A DNA stretch of 42,095 nucleotides from a virus: positions 1 to 42,095 of the IMG/VR virus record IMGVR_UViG_3300023118_000241. One strand, written 5' to 3'. The notes under the pieces were generated by a model. It worked only from the letters and a program-made list of their open reading frames with translations, was not told where the DNA came from and made no database searches. The translations under genes and the position numbers were made by a program. Position 1 is the stretch's first letter. Each line of letters starts with the position of its first letter. Shown here in pieces: positions 15,794 through 24,700 of the stretch.

Positions 15794-16204
15794 ATGGCTG
15801 CAGCAGAGCTTGAATTGCAGGGGGCGATCGTCGCTCGCCTGAAGGCTGACGCTGTCTTGACGGCGCTTGTCGGCGGGCGCGTTTACGATCAGCCTCCGTC
15901 GCCGGTGACTTATCCCTACGTCACCATCGGAGAGGCTCAGACGTTGCGCAACGATGCGACATGCATCAGCGGCGGCAAGGTCTACCTCACGCTCCATGGA
16001 TGGTCGACTGCCGTCGGCTTCCCAGAGGCGAAGAGGATCGCGGAAGCCGTAACGGAAAGCCTTCACTTGGCGCCGTTAACGCTTCCGACCAATCATCTGA
16101 TTTCACTCATGCATCGTCAGTCGCGGACGTTCCGCGATGGTGACGGGCTGACCAGTCACGCAGTGATCGACTTCGTGGCATCGGTGCGCAAGCCGTTCGC
16201 TTAG
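15794..16204 (+). CDS. Tail terminator (DUF3168)
   Basis: A 136-residue DUF3168 family protein: ELQGAIVARLKADAVLTALV, GGRVYDQPP, YPYVTIGEAQ, and VYLTLHGWSTAVGFPEAKRI. Members cap the upper end of the tail tube (lambda gpU-like). It follows gp10 and precedes the tube gene, the standard order. Confidence 0.9.
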   Translation: MAAAELELQGAIVARLKADAVLTALVGGRVYDQPPSPVTYPYVTIGEAQTLRNDATCISGGKVYLTLHGWSTAVGFPEAKRIAEAVTESLHLAPLTLPTNHLISLMHRQSRTFRDGDGLTSHAVIDFVASVRKPFA

Positions 16205-16258
16205 CGCCATCATTAAACAAACACAAAGATAGGCCGCCTCGTCGGCAAAGGAGTCACT

Positions 16259-16690
16259 ATGGCAGATGGCGAACAGCTCGGCAGAACCCTACTCATCAAA
16301 GTAGGCGACGGCGCTGATCCAGAAGTATTCAGCAACCTGTGCGGCCTGAAGGATCGAAGCTTCGACCTTTCCGCTAATTCGGTTGATACGACCAAGCCGA
16401 GCTGCACCAATCCCGGTGGCCCGGTGCAGAAGACGGGCCGCCCTGGCATCGTCAGCCGAACCTTCCAGGGCTCCGGCACGTTCGTGTCCAGCGCCGCCAT
16501 GAAGGCGTTCATGACCAACGTCATCAACGCGACCGTCTTCAACGCGCAGGTCATCGTGCCCGGCCTCGGAACGTTCGCCGGCTCGTACTTTGTCACCAGT
16601 TTCCAGGCGAGCGGCGACATGGAAAATGACCTGCAGTTCAGCGCGACCTTCGAAGCTGCTGCTGCACTCGTATTCACGGCGGAGGCATAA
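16259..16690 (+). CDS. Major tail tube protein (TP901-1 type)
   Basis: A 143-residue tube subunit. Family marks are LGRTLLIKVGDG at the start, SVDTTKPSC near residue 45 and GSYFVTSFQASGDMENDLQF near the end, typical of TP901-1 / GTA tail tubes. The ribosome site AAGGAG is strong, as expected for an abundant structural protein. Confidence 0.88.
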   Translation: MADGEQLGRTLLIKVGDGADPEVFSNLCGLKDRSFDLSANSVDTTKPSCTNPGGPVQKTGRPGIVSRTFQGSGTFVSSAAMKAFMTNVINATVFNAQVIVPGLGTFAGSYFVTSFQASGDMENDLQFSATFEAAAALVFTAEA

Positions 16691-16693
16691 TCC

Positions 16694-17059
16694 ATGGCTA
16701 AAGAGGAGAAGGTATTTCCGCTGGCCGTAAACGAAGCGCGCGGTGAAACGGCGCTTTGGGTCGCGGATGTCCCGCTAGTTTTGGCGGCCGAAATAGGCCG
16801 CCTGTCGGCCGTATCAACCCGCTTGCAGTGCAAGTCGCTGAACGACCTGTTCCTGCGTCTTTCCGGCGTTGAGGCGGCTGCGACGCTTGCTGCGATCGAG
16901 CTGCTGACCGTCAAGGGTAATGCGATCGAGGCGATCACCAAGATCAAGCTCAGGCACTTCCCGGCCTGCGCCGATGCGTTCTCTGCCGTCCTCTCACATC
17001 ACTTCGAGGGTGACGAGGGTGACGCGGGAAACGCGGAAGCCGTCGACGAGGCGGCTTAA
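16694..17059 (+). CDS. Tail assembly chaperone, GTA gp10-like
   Basis: A 121-residue protein with the gene-transfer-agent gp10 pattern (LAVNEARGETALWVADVPLV, then RLQCKSLNDLFLRL). It sits between tail tube and tape measure, where siphoviruses encode the gpG-type chaperone that coats the tape measure during tail assembly. Near its end is a slippery heptamer GGGAAAC (17026-17032) in the correct frame. The normal product stops at 17059; a minority of ribosomes probably shift by -1 to make a longer fusion. Confidence 0.88.
   Translation: MAKEEKVFPLAVNEARGETALWVADVPLVLAAEIGRLSAVSTRLQCKSLNDLFLRLSGVEAAATLAAIELLTVKGNAIEAITKIKLRHFPACADAFSAVLSHHFEGDEGDAGNAEAVDEAA
17026..17057 (+). promoter_or_regulatory. 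Programmed -1 frameshift signal
   Basis: G_GGA_AAC lies at 17026-17032, in phase with the chaperone reading frame (GGA and AAC are codons). It is followed after four bases by a stem AAGCCG / CGGCTT (17037-17042 and 17052-17057) with a nine-base loop that spans the zero-frame stop region. The -1 frame is open from 17023 to 17265. Confidence 0.72.
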
Positions 17060-17265
17060 AGAAGGAAGAGCCATTCCCATGGCGGGAGTGGCTGCGGATC
17101 GGGACCGGTGGCCTAAAATGGCGACCGGTCGACTTCTGGGACGCGACGCTCACGGAATTCTTTGCGGCCATCAATGGGCACAATGAATCGCAAGAGACAG
17201 AGCAGAAGCAGGAAGGCGGCCCGACGGCCACCGAGATGGCCGAGCTCATGGCGAAGTATGGATGA
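17032..17265 (+). CDS. Frameshifted C-terminal extension of the tail assembly chaperone (gpGT-like)
   Basis: A -1 frame with no start codon of its own. It reads from the slippery site through EEPFPWREWLRIGTGGLKW and RPVDFWDATLTEFFAAING to EMAELMAKYG. Protein-like composition and the W-rich helix pattern match the second tail assembly chaperone component of GTA-like phages. As a fusion it would give 113 residues of the gp10-like protein plus 77 more (190 in all), as lambda gpGT does. Initiation at an internal codon is less likely, because no good ribosome site plus start precedes the conserved part. Confidence 0.75.
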   Translation, partial: RGSRRRGGLKKEEPFPWREWLRIGTGGLKWRPVDFWDATLTEFFAAINGHNESQETEQKQEGGPTATEMAELMAKYG

Positions 17266-17276
17266 TTTTCGGAGAG

Positions 17277-17298
17277 GCCCGCCACCACGCGGGCTTTT
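17277..17298 (+). terminator. Terminator-like hairpin before the tape measure gene
   Basis: GCCCGC-CACCAC-GCGGGC, six perfect pairs, then TTTT. It lies inside the late operon, 24 bases before the tape measure start, so it may attenuate transcription between the abundant tube genes and the tail tape measure unless antitermination acts. Confidence 0.55.
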
Positions 17299-17321
17299 CC
17301 AGTTTTTAGGGCGCTCAGAGC

Positions 17322-20300
17322 ATGGCTGACAACGACAATAATCTGGTCTTTACCGTCAGCTCGGACATGTCCGCCGCGCAGCGCGGATTGGCAAAGTTCG
17401 CGGTCGATGTCGGCGCGTCAGCTGACCAGATCGCTAGAAAGTATGCAGCTGCCGGCGCCAAGATTGACGGATCCGTCTCCGCGCTCCAGTCGCGCATCAA
17501 CGGTGTGGTCGGTATCGGGGCGAAGGTCTCGAAGGAATGGACCGGCGCGCTGGCCGATCAGGGCAAGGAACTTGAGCGCCTTCGTGCGCGTTACTCGCCG
17601 CTTTTTGCGACCATCAACAACTACAAGACGGCCGTTTCTGAGATCCAGCGCGCCCACGCTATCGGCGCGATATCCGCGAATGAGATGGCCTCCGCCATCA
17701 GCAAGGAGCGCCAGGCAGCGCTTGCCTCTACAGCGGCTATCAAGGGCAGGAATGCGGCGCTTGCCGTCGCGCCGACCCAGCGTAACGCTGGAGGTGCGGG
17801 TTCTTTCCAGACCGCGAACATCACGGCTCAGTTTCAGGACATCGCCGTAACGTCTGCGATGGGTATGAGCCCGCTGCAGATCGCGTTGCAGCAGGGCACA
17901 CAGCTTTCCTCAGTCCTATCCACGCTCGGAAATGGAAAGGGCGTTGTCACTGGACTGGCCGCAGCGTTCGGCTCGCTCCTTAGTCCTGTCTCACTTGTCA
18001 CCATAGCACTTGTGGCTGGTGGCGCCGCCGCCATCCAATATTTTTCATCGGTCGCCTCTGGTGGTGCGGAATCGGAAGAAGCCCTCAAAAAAGAGGCAGA
18101 GCTAATTCAGACGGTCGCCTCGAAGTGGGGTGACGTTCTTCCGGAACTTAAGAAGTACGCCGACGAGCGACAGAAACTGCTCGATACGAAAGAGCAGAAA
18201 GACGCAGCAGCTGCCGCTGCCAATCAGCAGTGGTCCGATCTTCGAAAGACTGTGGGCGATGTCAAAGTTGCCTTTGTTGATGTCCGATCGCAGATCGAGG
18301 CTGCCGGCGCCGAATCTGATCAGATCAACGCGCTTCAGAAGTCGTTCAACGAGCTTACGAAGGGGATTGCCGACGGCACAGCAAAGGCCGAACAGGCTCA
18401 GACTGTGCAGAAGTCGCTTGCGGACCTAGCCACGCAAACTGGCGTCCCTGCGATTGCTGAATTTGCAAAACAGTTCGACGTGTTGGCCGCATCCATCGGA
18501 ACCGCCTCCGAAAGGGCGGTGAAGCTGAAGTCGGACGTCGATTTCAGCGAGAACTTTGCCAAAAGCCGACTTCCAACGCTCGGAACGCTTAGCCCAGTAT
18601 TCTCCGATAACGGAAAGATCATAACCGATCCGAATGAGATCGATCGGTACATGAAGCAGCAGGAAGACAACCGTAACCCGACGATCAACAATGATCGCGG
18701 CGTGCCGATTGCCGTTCCGACGCCGACCGCCAAGCCAATCCAGCTCGGCGAAGAGCCTGAAAAGGAGATTGCCAAGGCAGAAACCGCGGCAACAAAGGCG
18801 GCCAACGCCTACCGTGATCTCGTCAAGTCTGCCGATGACCGAATCTCCCAGGTGCAGCAGGAAATCCAGCTGCTCGGAAGTTTCGGGGTTGAAGCCGACG
18901 CGGCCCGCTTTGCTCTCGATTTGCTTCAGCAGTCGGAAGACAAGGGCCGCTCGCTGTCTGAAACGCAGCGCGCCGAGATCCAGAAGAAGGTCGAACTCTA
19001 CAAGCAGTATTCGGAGACGCTGGCGAAGGCCAAGCTATCGCAGGATCTGCTATTTCAGCAGCGGTTCAACTCGCTGTCGAAGGAAGATCAGCAGATCACG
19101 ACGACGCTCCGCCAGTACGGTCTTTCCGAAGACTTGGGGAGCAAAGAAGCCGGATCGATCAGGCAGTCGCTGCGCACCGACGAGTTGCGAGATGACCTGA
19201 AGTCGTTTGCAACGGATTTCCGCACATCGCTGCTTAACAACGGCGGCGACATCGGCAAGGCTTTCGCTGATTCGATCGAGAATGCGCTGATGAACCAGGT
19301 CGCGAAGATCTGGGACAAACTATTCGATCAGATCATCAACGCGTTTCTCGGTAGCGGTTCGGGGCAGGCTGCGGCCAGCAATGGCGGTGGGCTCGGCGGC
19401 CTTATTGGTAGCGTGTTTAGCGGTGGCAGCACGAAGACGACGACGTCTGGCGCGGTGTCATCTGGTGCGAGTGGAGCTGTCGATAAGGCATTCAGCCTGC
19501 TTGGTCAGAACGAGAGCGCGAATACCGGTTCGATCAACTCTTTCCTCAAGCAGGGCGGCGTTGATCTCAATGCGGCCCAGACCGCTTGGTGCGCGGCGTT
19601 CGTCAATTCGTCGCTAGAGCAGGTCGGCGTCAGCGGAAGCGGATCAAGCGTTGCGAACTCGTTCCTCAATTGGGGCACGAAGATCGACCCGAGCCAAATC
19701 CTTAAGGGCGACGTGCTCGTGCAGAACCGAGGCCTTGGTGCCAGCCAATCCGGCGGCCATGTCGGCTTCGCAACAGGTGCGACGCGATACTCTGGCGGAC
19801 AACAGCAACTGGAGATGCTTTCCGGCAACCTCAATAATGGGGTCGGGAAGAGTTGGGTTGATGCGATGGACGTCCAGGCACGACGCGCAACTGCTGCGGC
19901 TTCGTCCCTTGGAGAGGTCGCTGGCTCCGCCACAAACGCCACACAAGGCCTTGGCCAGTTCGGTTCTGGCCTTGGCCAGTTGGGCAGTAGTTTAAGTTCT
20001 GCCGGTAGCGGTGGAGGCTGGGGTCAGCTCGCAGGTGCCGCCAGCGGGTTCAACTGGTCGTCGCTGTTTAGCCCATCGTGGAAGCCGAACACTACGTTCG
20101 GTGCCTTCCTCGGTCTCGCCGACGGCGGTCACGTCGCAGGCGAAGGCGGTCCGACCAGCGATAGCATCCCCGCGATGTTGTCGAATGGCGAGTTCGTCAT
20201 CAACGCAGCGTCGACGCGCAAGCATCGCAGGTTGCTCGAGGCGATCAACTCTGGCTCGGTAGCACATCTTGCCAAGGGCGGGATCGTGGCACCCTCGCTG

Positions 20301-20519
20301 GCGCCATCGGGCGGCATGGGTCGCGGCGATGTTGAGATCAAGATCATCAACAACAACGGGTCGCAGGTCAAACAGACCAAGCGAAAGACTGCTTCCGGGC
20401 AGTCCATCGAGATGGTGATCGACGATGTGGTCGCGGACAAAATGTCTATGCCCGGCTCGCGTTCGCGCGGCGCCGTCCAATCGCAGTTTGGGCTCAAGAG
20501 TGGATTGGCAAAGCGATGA
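17322..20519 (+). CDS. Tail tape measure protein with embedded Cys/His peptidase domain
   Basis: A 1065-residue protein that sets tail length and is threaded through the tube. Residues 1-170 are helical, then LQIALQQGTQLSSVLSTLG and a membrane-like stretch (about 215-245). A long coiled-coil section follows (500-650). Residues about 725-840 form a CHAP/TIGR02594-like peptidoglycan hydrolase: Cys757 in AWCAAFVNSSLEQVG and His813 in GGHVGFATG, with a GDVLV strand between them. The C-terminus has the tape-measure end motif SIPAMLSNGEFVINAASTRK. The peptidase probably opens the cell wall during DNA entry. Confidence 0.9.
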   Translation: MADNDNNLVFTVSSDMSAAQRGLAKFAVDVGASADQIARKYAAAGAKIDGSVSALQSRINGVVGIGAKVSKEWTGALADQGKELERLRARYSPLFATINNYKTAVSEIQRAHAIGAISANEMASAISKERQAALASTAAIKGRNAALAVAPTQRNAGGAGSFQTANITAQFQDIAVTSAMGMSPLQIALQQGTQLSSVLSTLGNGKGVVTGLAAAFGSLLSPVSLVTIALVAGGAAAIQYFSSVASGGAESEEALKKEAELIQTVASKWGDVLPELKKYADERQKLLDTKEQKDAAAAAANQQWSDLRKTVGDVKVAFVDVRSQIEAAGAESDQINALQKSFNELTKGIADGTAKAEQAQTVQKSLADLATQTGVPAIAEFAKQFDVLAASIGTASERAVKLKSDVDFSENFAKSRLPTLGTLSPVFSDNGKIITDPNEIDRYMKQQEDNRNPTINNDRGVPIAVPTPTAKPIQLGEEPEKEIAKAETAATKAANAYRDLVKSADDRISQVQQEIQLLGSFGVEADAARFALDLLQQSEDKGRSLSETQRAEIQKKVELYKQYSETLAKAKLSQDLLFQQRFNSLSKEDQQITTTLRQYGLSEDLGSKEAGSIRQSLRTDELRDDLKSFATDFRTSLLNNGGDIGKAFADSIENALMNQVAKIWDKLFDQIINAFLGSGSGQAAASNGGGLGGLIGSVFSGGSTKTTTSGAVSSGASGAVDKAFSLLGQNESANTGSINSFLKQGGVDLNAAQTAWCAAFVNSSLEQVGVSGSGSSVANSFLNWGTKIDPSQILKGDVLVQNRGLGASQSGGHVGFATGATRYSGGQQQLEMLSGNLNNGVGKSWVDAMDVQARRATAAASSLGEVAGSATNATQGLGQFGSGLGQLGSSLSSAGSGGGWGQLAGAASGFNWSSLFSPSWKPNTTFGAFLGLADGGHVAGEGGPTSDSIPAMLSNGEFVINAASTRKHRRLLEAINSGSVAHLAKGGIVAPSLAPSGGMGRGDVEIKIINNNGSQVKQTKRKTASGQSIEMVIDDVVADKMSMPGSRSRGAVQSQFGLKSGLAKR

Positions 20520-20866
20520 CAGCTATTTGGCCTGACGCGCTGCCAAAGCGTTTCACGGTGGCTTCCTATCAGGAAACGCGACCAGACAACGTGATCTATT
20601 CCGAAGTGTCCGTCGGGCCCGCAAAGGCTCGACGGCGCACCACGTCCAACGTCTGGGACCAGAGCGGCACGATGGTCATGACCTATGACCAGTACCGCGC
20701 ATTTCTGCGGTTTCTATCGAACGATGTCAGTGATGGAGCCAAGGCGTTCTGGTTTCCAGATCGATTGGGTGGCCCGAACCTGCTTGTTCGGTTCAAGGAG
20801 ACGCCCAAGGCATCGCTGGAGGCCAACCTCTGGCAAGTCTCCATAACCCTTGAGGTGTTGCCGTGA
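20516..20866 (+). CDS. Distal tail protein (minor tail, gpM-like position)
   Basis: A 116-residue beta-rich protein. It starts in an ATGA overlap with the tape measure gene. YDQYRAFLRFLSNDVSDGAK and AFWFPDR suggest a phage tail-tip beta-sandwich protein of the kind that follows the tape measure in HK97/lambda-type tails. A precise family could not be fixed. Confidence 0.7.
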   Translation: MTAIWPDALPKRFTVASYQETRPDNVIYSEVSVGPAKARRRTTSNVWDQSGTMVMTYDQYRAFLRFLSNDVSDGAKAFWFPDRLGGPNLLVRFKETPKASLEANLWQVSITLEVLP

Positions 20867-21366
20867 GCCGTACCGTTTCGTCGACATTTATTTCCGCGGC
20901 GAACGCGCAGGAGACAGAAGAGGTCATCATCTGTCTCCTTACGGTGACACACGAGGAAATCCCCGCACCGATCTATCTGTCGAGCGACGCAACCGAGCGC
21001 TTGTCGGCGGATCCGTTGATCTATGGCACGACCATCCGCGGCAATCAGCATCTCTATCTGCCGTTCGAGTTCACGCTTCCCGACGACAAGAGTGATAGCC
21101 CGCCGCGTGTTATCCTAACCATGGACAACACCGATCGGTCGCTGGTCGAATTGCTGCGATCGATTTCAACGCCTGCCGATGTTCTTGTCGAGATCGTGCT
21201 CGGCTCTGATTTGAACCACGTCGAGCTCGTGATGCCTTCGCTCCAACTGAGCGACGTGACAATCGATGAAGGTTCGATATCCGCGACGCTTGTTTCGGAC
21301 TCTCTGATCAACGAGCCGTATCCAGCCGGGCTATTCACGCCGGGCGCTTTTCCAGGTTTGTTTTAA
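20863..21366 (+). CDS. DUF1833 minor tail protein
   Basis: A 167-residue protein with the DUF1833 pattern: FISAANAQETEEVIICLLTV, then YLPFEFTLPDD, RVILTMDNTDRSLVELLRSI and NEPYPAGLFTPGAFPGLF, with the closing P-x-GLF motif. Family members are tail-tip components placed, as here, just before an NlpC/P60 peptidase. It overlaps both neighbours by one to four bases. Confidence 0.9.
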   Translation: MSRTVSSTFISAANAQETEEVIICLLTVTHEEIPAPIYLSSDATERLSADPLIYGTTIRGNQHLYLPFEFTLPDDKSDSPPRVILTMDNTDRSLVELLRSISTPADVLVEIVLGSDLNHVELVMPSLQLSDVTIDEGSISATLVSDSLINEPYPAGLFTPGAFPGLF

Positions 21367-21779
21367 TGTCACTGCAACGTTTCGTCGGCGTGCCATACGT
21401 CGCTCACGGCCGCGAATACACCGGTGCGGACTGCTGGGGGCTGCTATTCCTCTATTATCGGGACGAACTGGGCACGCCCATCCCATCATATTCCAGCGAG
21501 ATGCGGGAGCGGGATTTCCATCGCAAAGATATCGGCCCGCTAATGGATGTCGAGATCGAGAGGCTTTGGCTTCAGGTCGACGAACCGCAGCCCGGCGATG
21601 GCGTACTGCTGCGGGCAGGGCGGTTCAACACACATGTCGGCGTCTTTCTCGGCGCGGGACGCATGCTCCACAGCGAAGGCCCTGAGCCATCCGTGGTCGC
21701 GCGTCTCGACGACATACGGCTGCGGTCACGCATCACCGGATTTTTCAGATTGAAGCCCGACGGTTCGCCGCTGGCATAA
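21366..21779 (+). CDS. NlpC/P60 tail-tip peptidase
   Basis: A 137-residue cysteine peptidase of the NlpC/P60 class, the counterpart of lambda gpK. Cys23 in GADCWGL is the nucleophile and His90 in NTHVGVFL the second catalytic residue; a third polar residue at His102 (MLHSEG) is likely. GDGVLL marks the strand before it. It degrades peptidoglycan locally or helps assemble the tail tip. Start ATG follows the DUF1833 stop directly. Confidence 0.92.
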   Translation: MSLQRFVGVPYVAHGREYTGADCWGLLFLYYRDELGTPIPSYSSEMRERDFHRKDIGPLMDVEIERLWLQVDEPQPGDGVLLRAGRFNTHVGVFLGAGRMLHSEGPEPSVVARLDDIRLRSRITGFFRLKPDGSPLA

Positions 21780-21794
21780 ACAGGCGGTTCCCAT

Positions 21795-24700
21795 ATGCAC
21801 GTTGCACGCAACGTCGTGGCGCATAGCCACGTCGGCGAGATCATTGCGCCTGCCGATCTGGTGGATGTCTATGTCCGCCCGTCGCCATTTCGCCAAGAAA
21901 AGAGGCATTTCCGACTGGCGGCTGGCATGACTGTCGCCGAGATGGTTGAGGGCTGCGCCGTAGAGGCTGGCTTGCATCCATCGATCTCGGCGCTTCACGT
22001 CTCGCTAAATGGCCACACCATTCCGCGCGCCAACTGGCCGCGCATCAGGGTGAAATCTGGCGTCAACGTCAACGTGGTCGCCGTCCCTCGCGGCAAAGCG
22101 ATCGGCAAGATCCTTGGCGCGATTGTTGCGCTGGTCGCGGCGGTTGTCGCTCCTTACCTGGCGGCCGCTATCGGCTTCACGGCTGGCACGACGGCTTTCA
22201 GCGTGGCAACCGGCCTCATCGGGGCCGGCTTGACCATGGCCGGATCGATGATCGTGAACGCGCTGTTCCCGCCTGCGAAGCCAGTCAGCCAGGTGGACAA
22301 CACCAAGACGCTATACTCGATCGGTGGGGCGCAGAACGAGGCAACACAGTACGGCGCCATTCCCGCAATCTTCGGGACGCATCGTATCTCGCCGCCCTAT
22401 GCGGCTGGCCCGTACACTGAGATTGACGGTGACGACCAGTATCTGAGGCTGCTTTTCTGCGTTGGCTACGGCCCGATCGCCATGTCGGACATCAAGATTG
22501 GCGAGACGCCGATCAGCAAGTTCGATGGCGTGACGATGGAGGTGATCGAAGATCACATTGCCACACCGCCGACGCTTTACACCCAGCCGGTCTACGAAGA
22601 GGACGTCTCCGTCCTCATGGAGTTTGCTGACAGCTGGACCACCCGCACCACTGCGGACAAGGTTGAAGAAGTATCGGTCGACATCGCCTTTCCAAACGGC
22701 GTCTACCAGCTTCGCAGCTCCAACGGCGAGAAGGTGAACTACACCGTCGGCGTCGAGGTGCAGTATGCGGTTGCGGACTCGGGTGCATGGGTATCGGGCG
22801 GCAACGTCACGGTGACAGCCAACTCCACCCAGGCCGTTCGCCGCTCTGTTTCGTGGACCGTCCCGTCTGGCAAGTATGACGTCCGCGTCCGGAAATCGAC
22901 CGCTGACAATCCCTTTGTCGACGACCAGGTTTCAGAGGCCGTCTACTTCTCGGCCTTGCGCGGGCGCCGCAAGGTGGCGGCGATCAACTTCACGAAGCCC
23001 CTTTCCGTCATCGCGATGCGGATCAAGGCGACCAACGAACTCTCCGGCGTGGTCGACAAGTTGAACCTGCTCGCGGTGCCTCGTATCCGGTCGTGGGACG
23101 GAACGCTGTGGAATGTGGGTCAATCCACCAGCAATCCGGCTGATCACTTCCGGCACGTCCTACAGGGCAATGCGAATGCACGCCCAGTGGCCGACGCACT
23201 GATCGACCTCGACGGACTGCAGGAGTGGCATGACTTTTGCCGCATCAAGGGCTTTGTCTTCGACTACGTCGCAACCTCGCAGCAGTCGGTCTACGATCAG
23301 CTTCAGCAGATCGCGGCGGCCGGCAGGGCGGCTGTATCGCTACGGGATGGCAAGTGGGGTGTGGTTTGGGATGTCGAGGACAGCCCGATCGTCCAGCACT
23401 TTACGCCGCGCAATTCGTGGTCATTCTCATCGGTGCGCGCATATGCAGACTTGCCGCACGGCTTCCGCGTTGCCTTTATCAACAAGGACAACGGCTACCT
23501 GAACGACGAGCGCGTCGTCTATGACGATGGCTACACCGAGGCAAACGCAACCAAGTTCGAAGGTCTGGATTTCCCCGGCATCGTCGACAAGGATCTGATC
23601 TGGAAGCACGGCCGGTATCATCTGGCGCAGCTTCGCCTGCAGCGCGAGACCTACACGCTTTCGACGGACTTCGAGAACCTCGTCTGCACACGCGGCGATA
23701 GGGTTCGCGTCAACCACGATACGGTTCTTTGGGGCATCGGCGCCGGTCGCGTCTCTTTCGTTTCGGCTGGACCGGACACGGTGACGATCGACGACACCTT
23801 CCCGATGGAAGCCGGCAAGACCTATTCGATCCGCTTTCGTCTTGAGGACGGATCGAGCATTGTTCGACAGGTCGCTGGCGTGGACGGCGAGTTCCGCACG
23901 TTCACACTCGTGGGATCCGGCGCGCTTCCAATGCGCGGTGATCTCGCGCTGTTTGGTGAGAACGGCCTCGAAAGCGTTGTCTTGCGGGTCAAGGGCATCA
24001 CGGCTCAGAACGACCTTACGGCGAAGATTGAGCTAGTCGATGACGCGCCGGGCATCTTGCTGGCTGACACTGGGACTATCCCGCCATTCGAGACGGGCAT
24101 CGCTCCGCTGATCGACTACAGAGCCTATGCTCCGCGGCAGCTGACCTACACGGAAAGCATTTGGACCAAGGCGGCCGGGCAATCCACGCTCCGACTCGCA
24201 TGGCTCGCGCCGTCAGTAGGATCCGTTTCGTCCTACATCGTTCAGTATGCGGTCAAGGGCAGCAACAATTGGAATCCATCGTTCACTTTGGCTGGGACCA
24301 CCTTCGACCTGAATGGAATTGACTCCGGCGTCTACGACGTCCGTGTTCGCGCAGTGTTCACCAATGGGCAGCTCTCGGATTGGGTGACGGAGACGATGGT
24401 TGCGGCGATCTTCGCCAGTGCGCCCGCCGATGTTACCGGCTTCCGTATTTCGGTTGCTGGTGACACTGCGACACTTCAGTGGGACGACCCGCAGGACGAG
24501 ACTGTCAGTTACTACCACATCCGGTTCTCGCCGCTGACATCGGGCGTGACCTGGCAGACCTCTTCCCAGTTGCGCAGCAACGTAGTTGGGACCAGCGTTC
24601 AGGTCGCAGCTATGGTTGGGACGTACCTGATCAAGGCCGTCTCTTATGCTGGTTTGGCGTCGATCAACCCGGCCATCATTGCTACCACCGTGGATCCGTT

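Noticed and set aside
16920-17186. 88-codon ORF over the frameshift region in the third frame
   Set aside because: Composition is Arg/Ser-rich like a shadow. The -1 frame shows the protein-like sequence and the slippery site.
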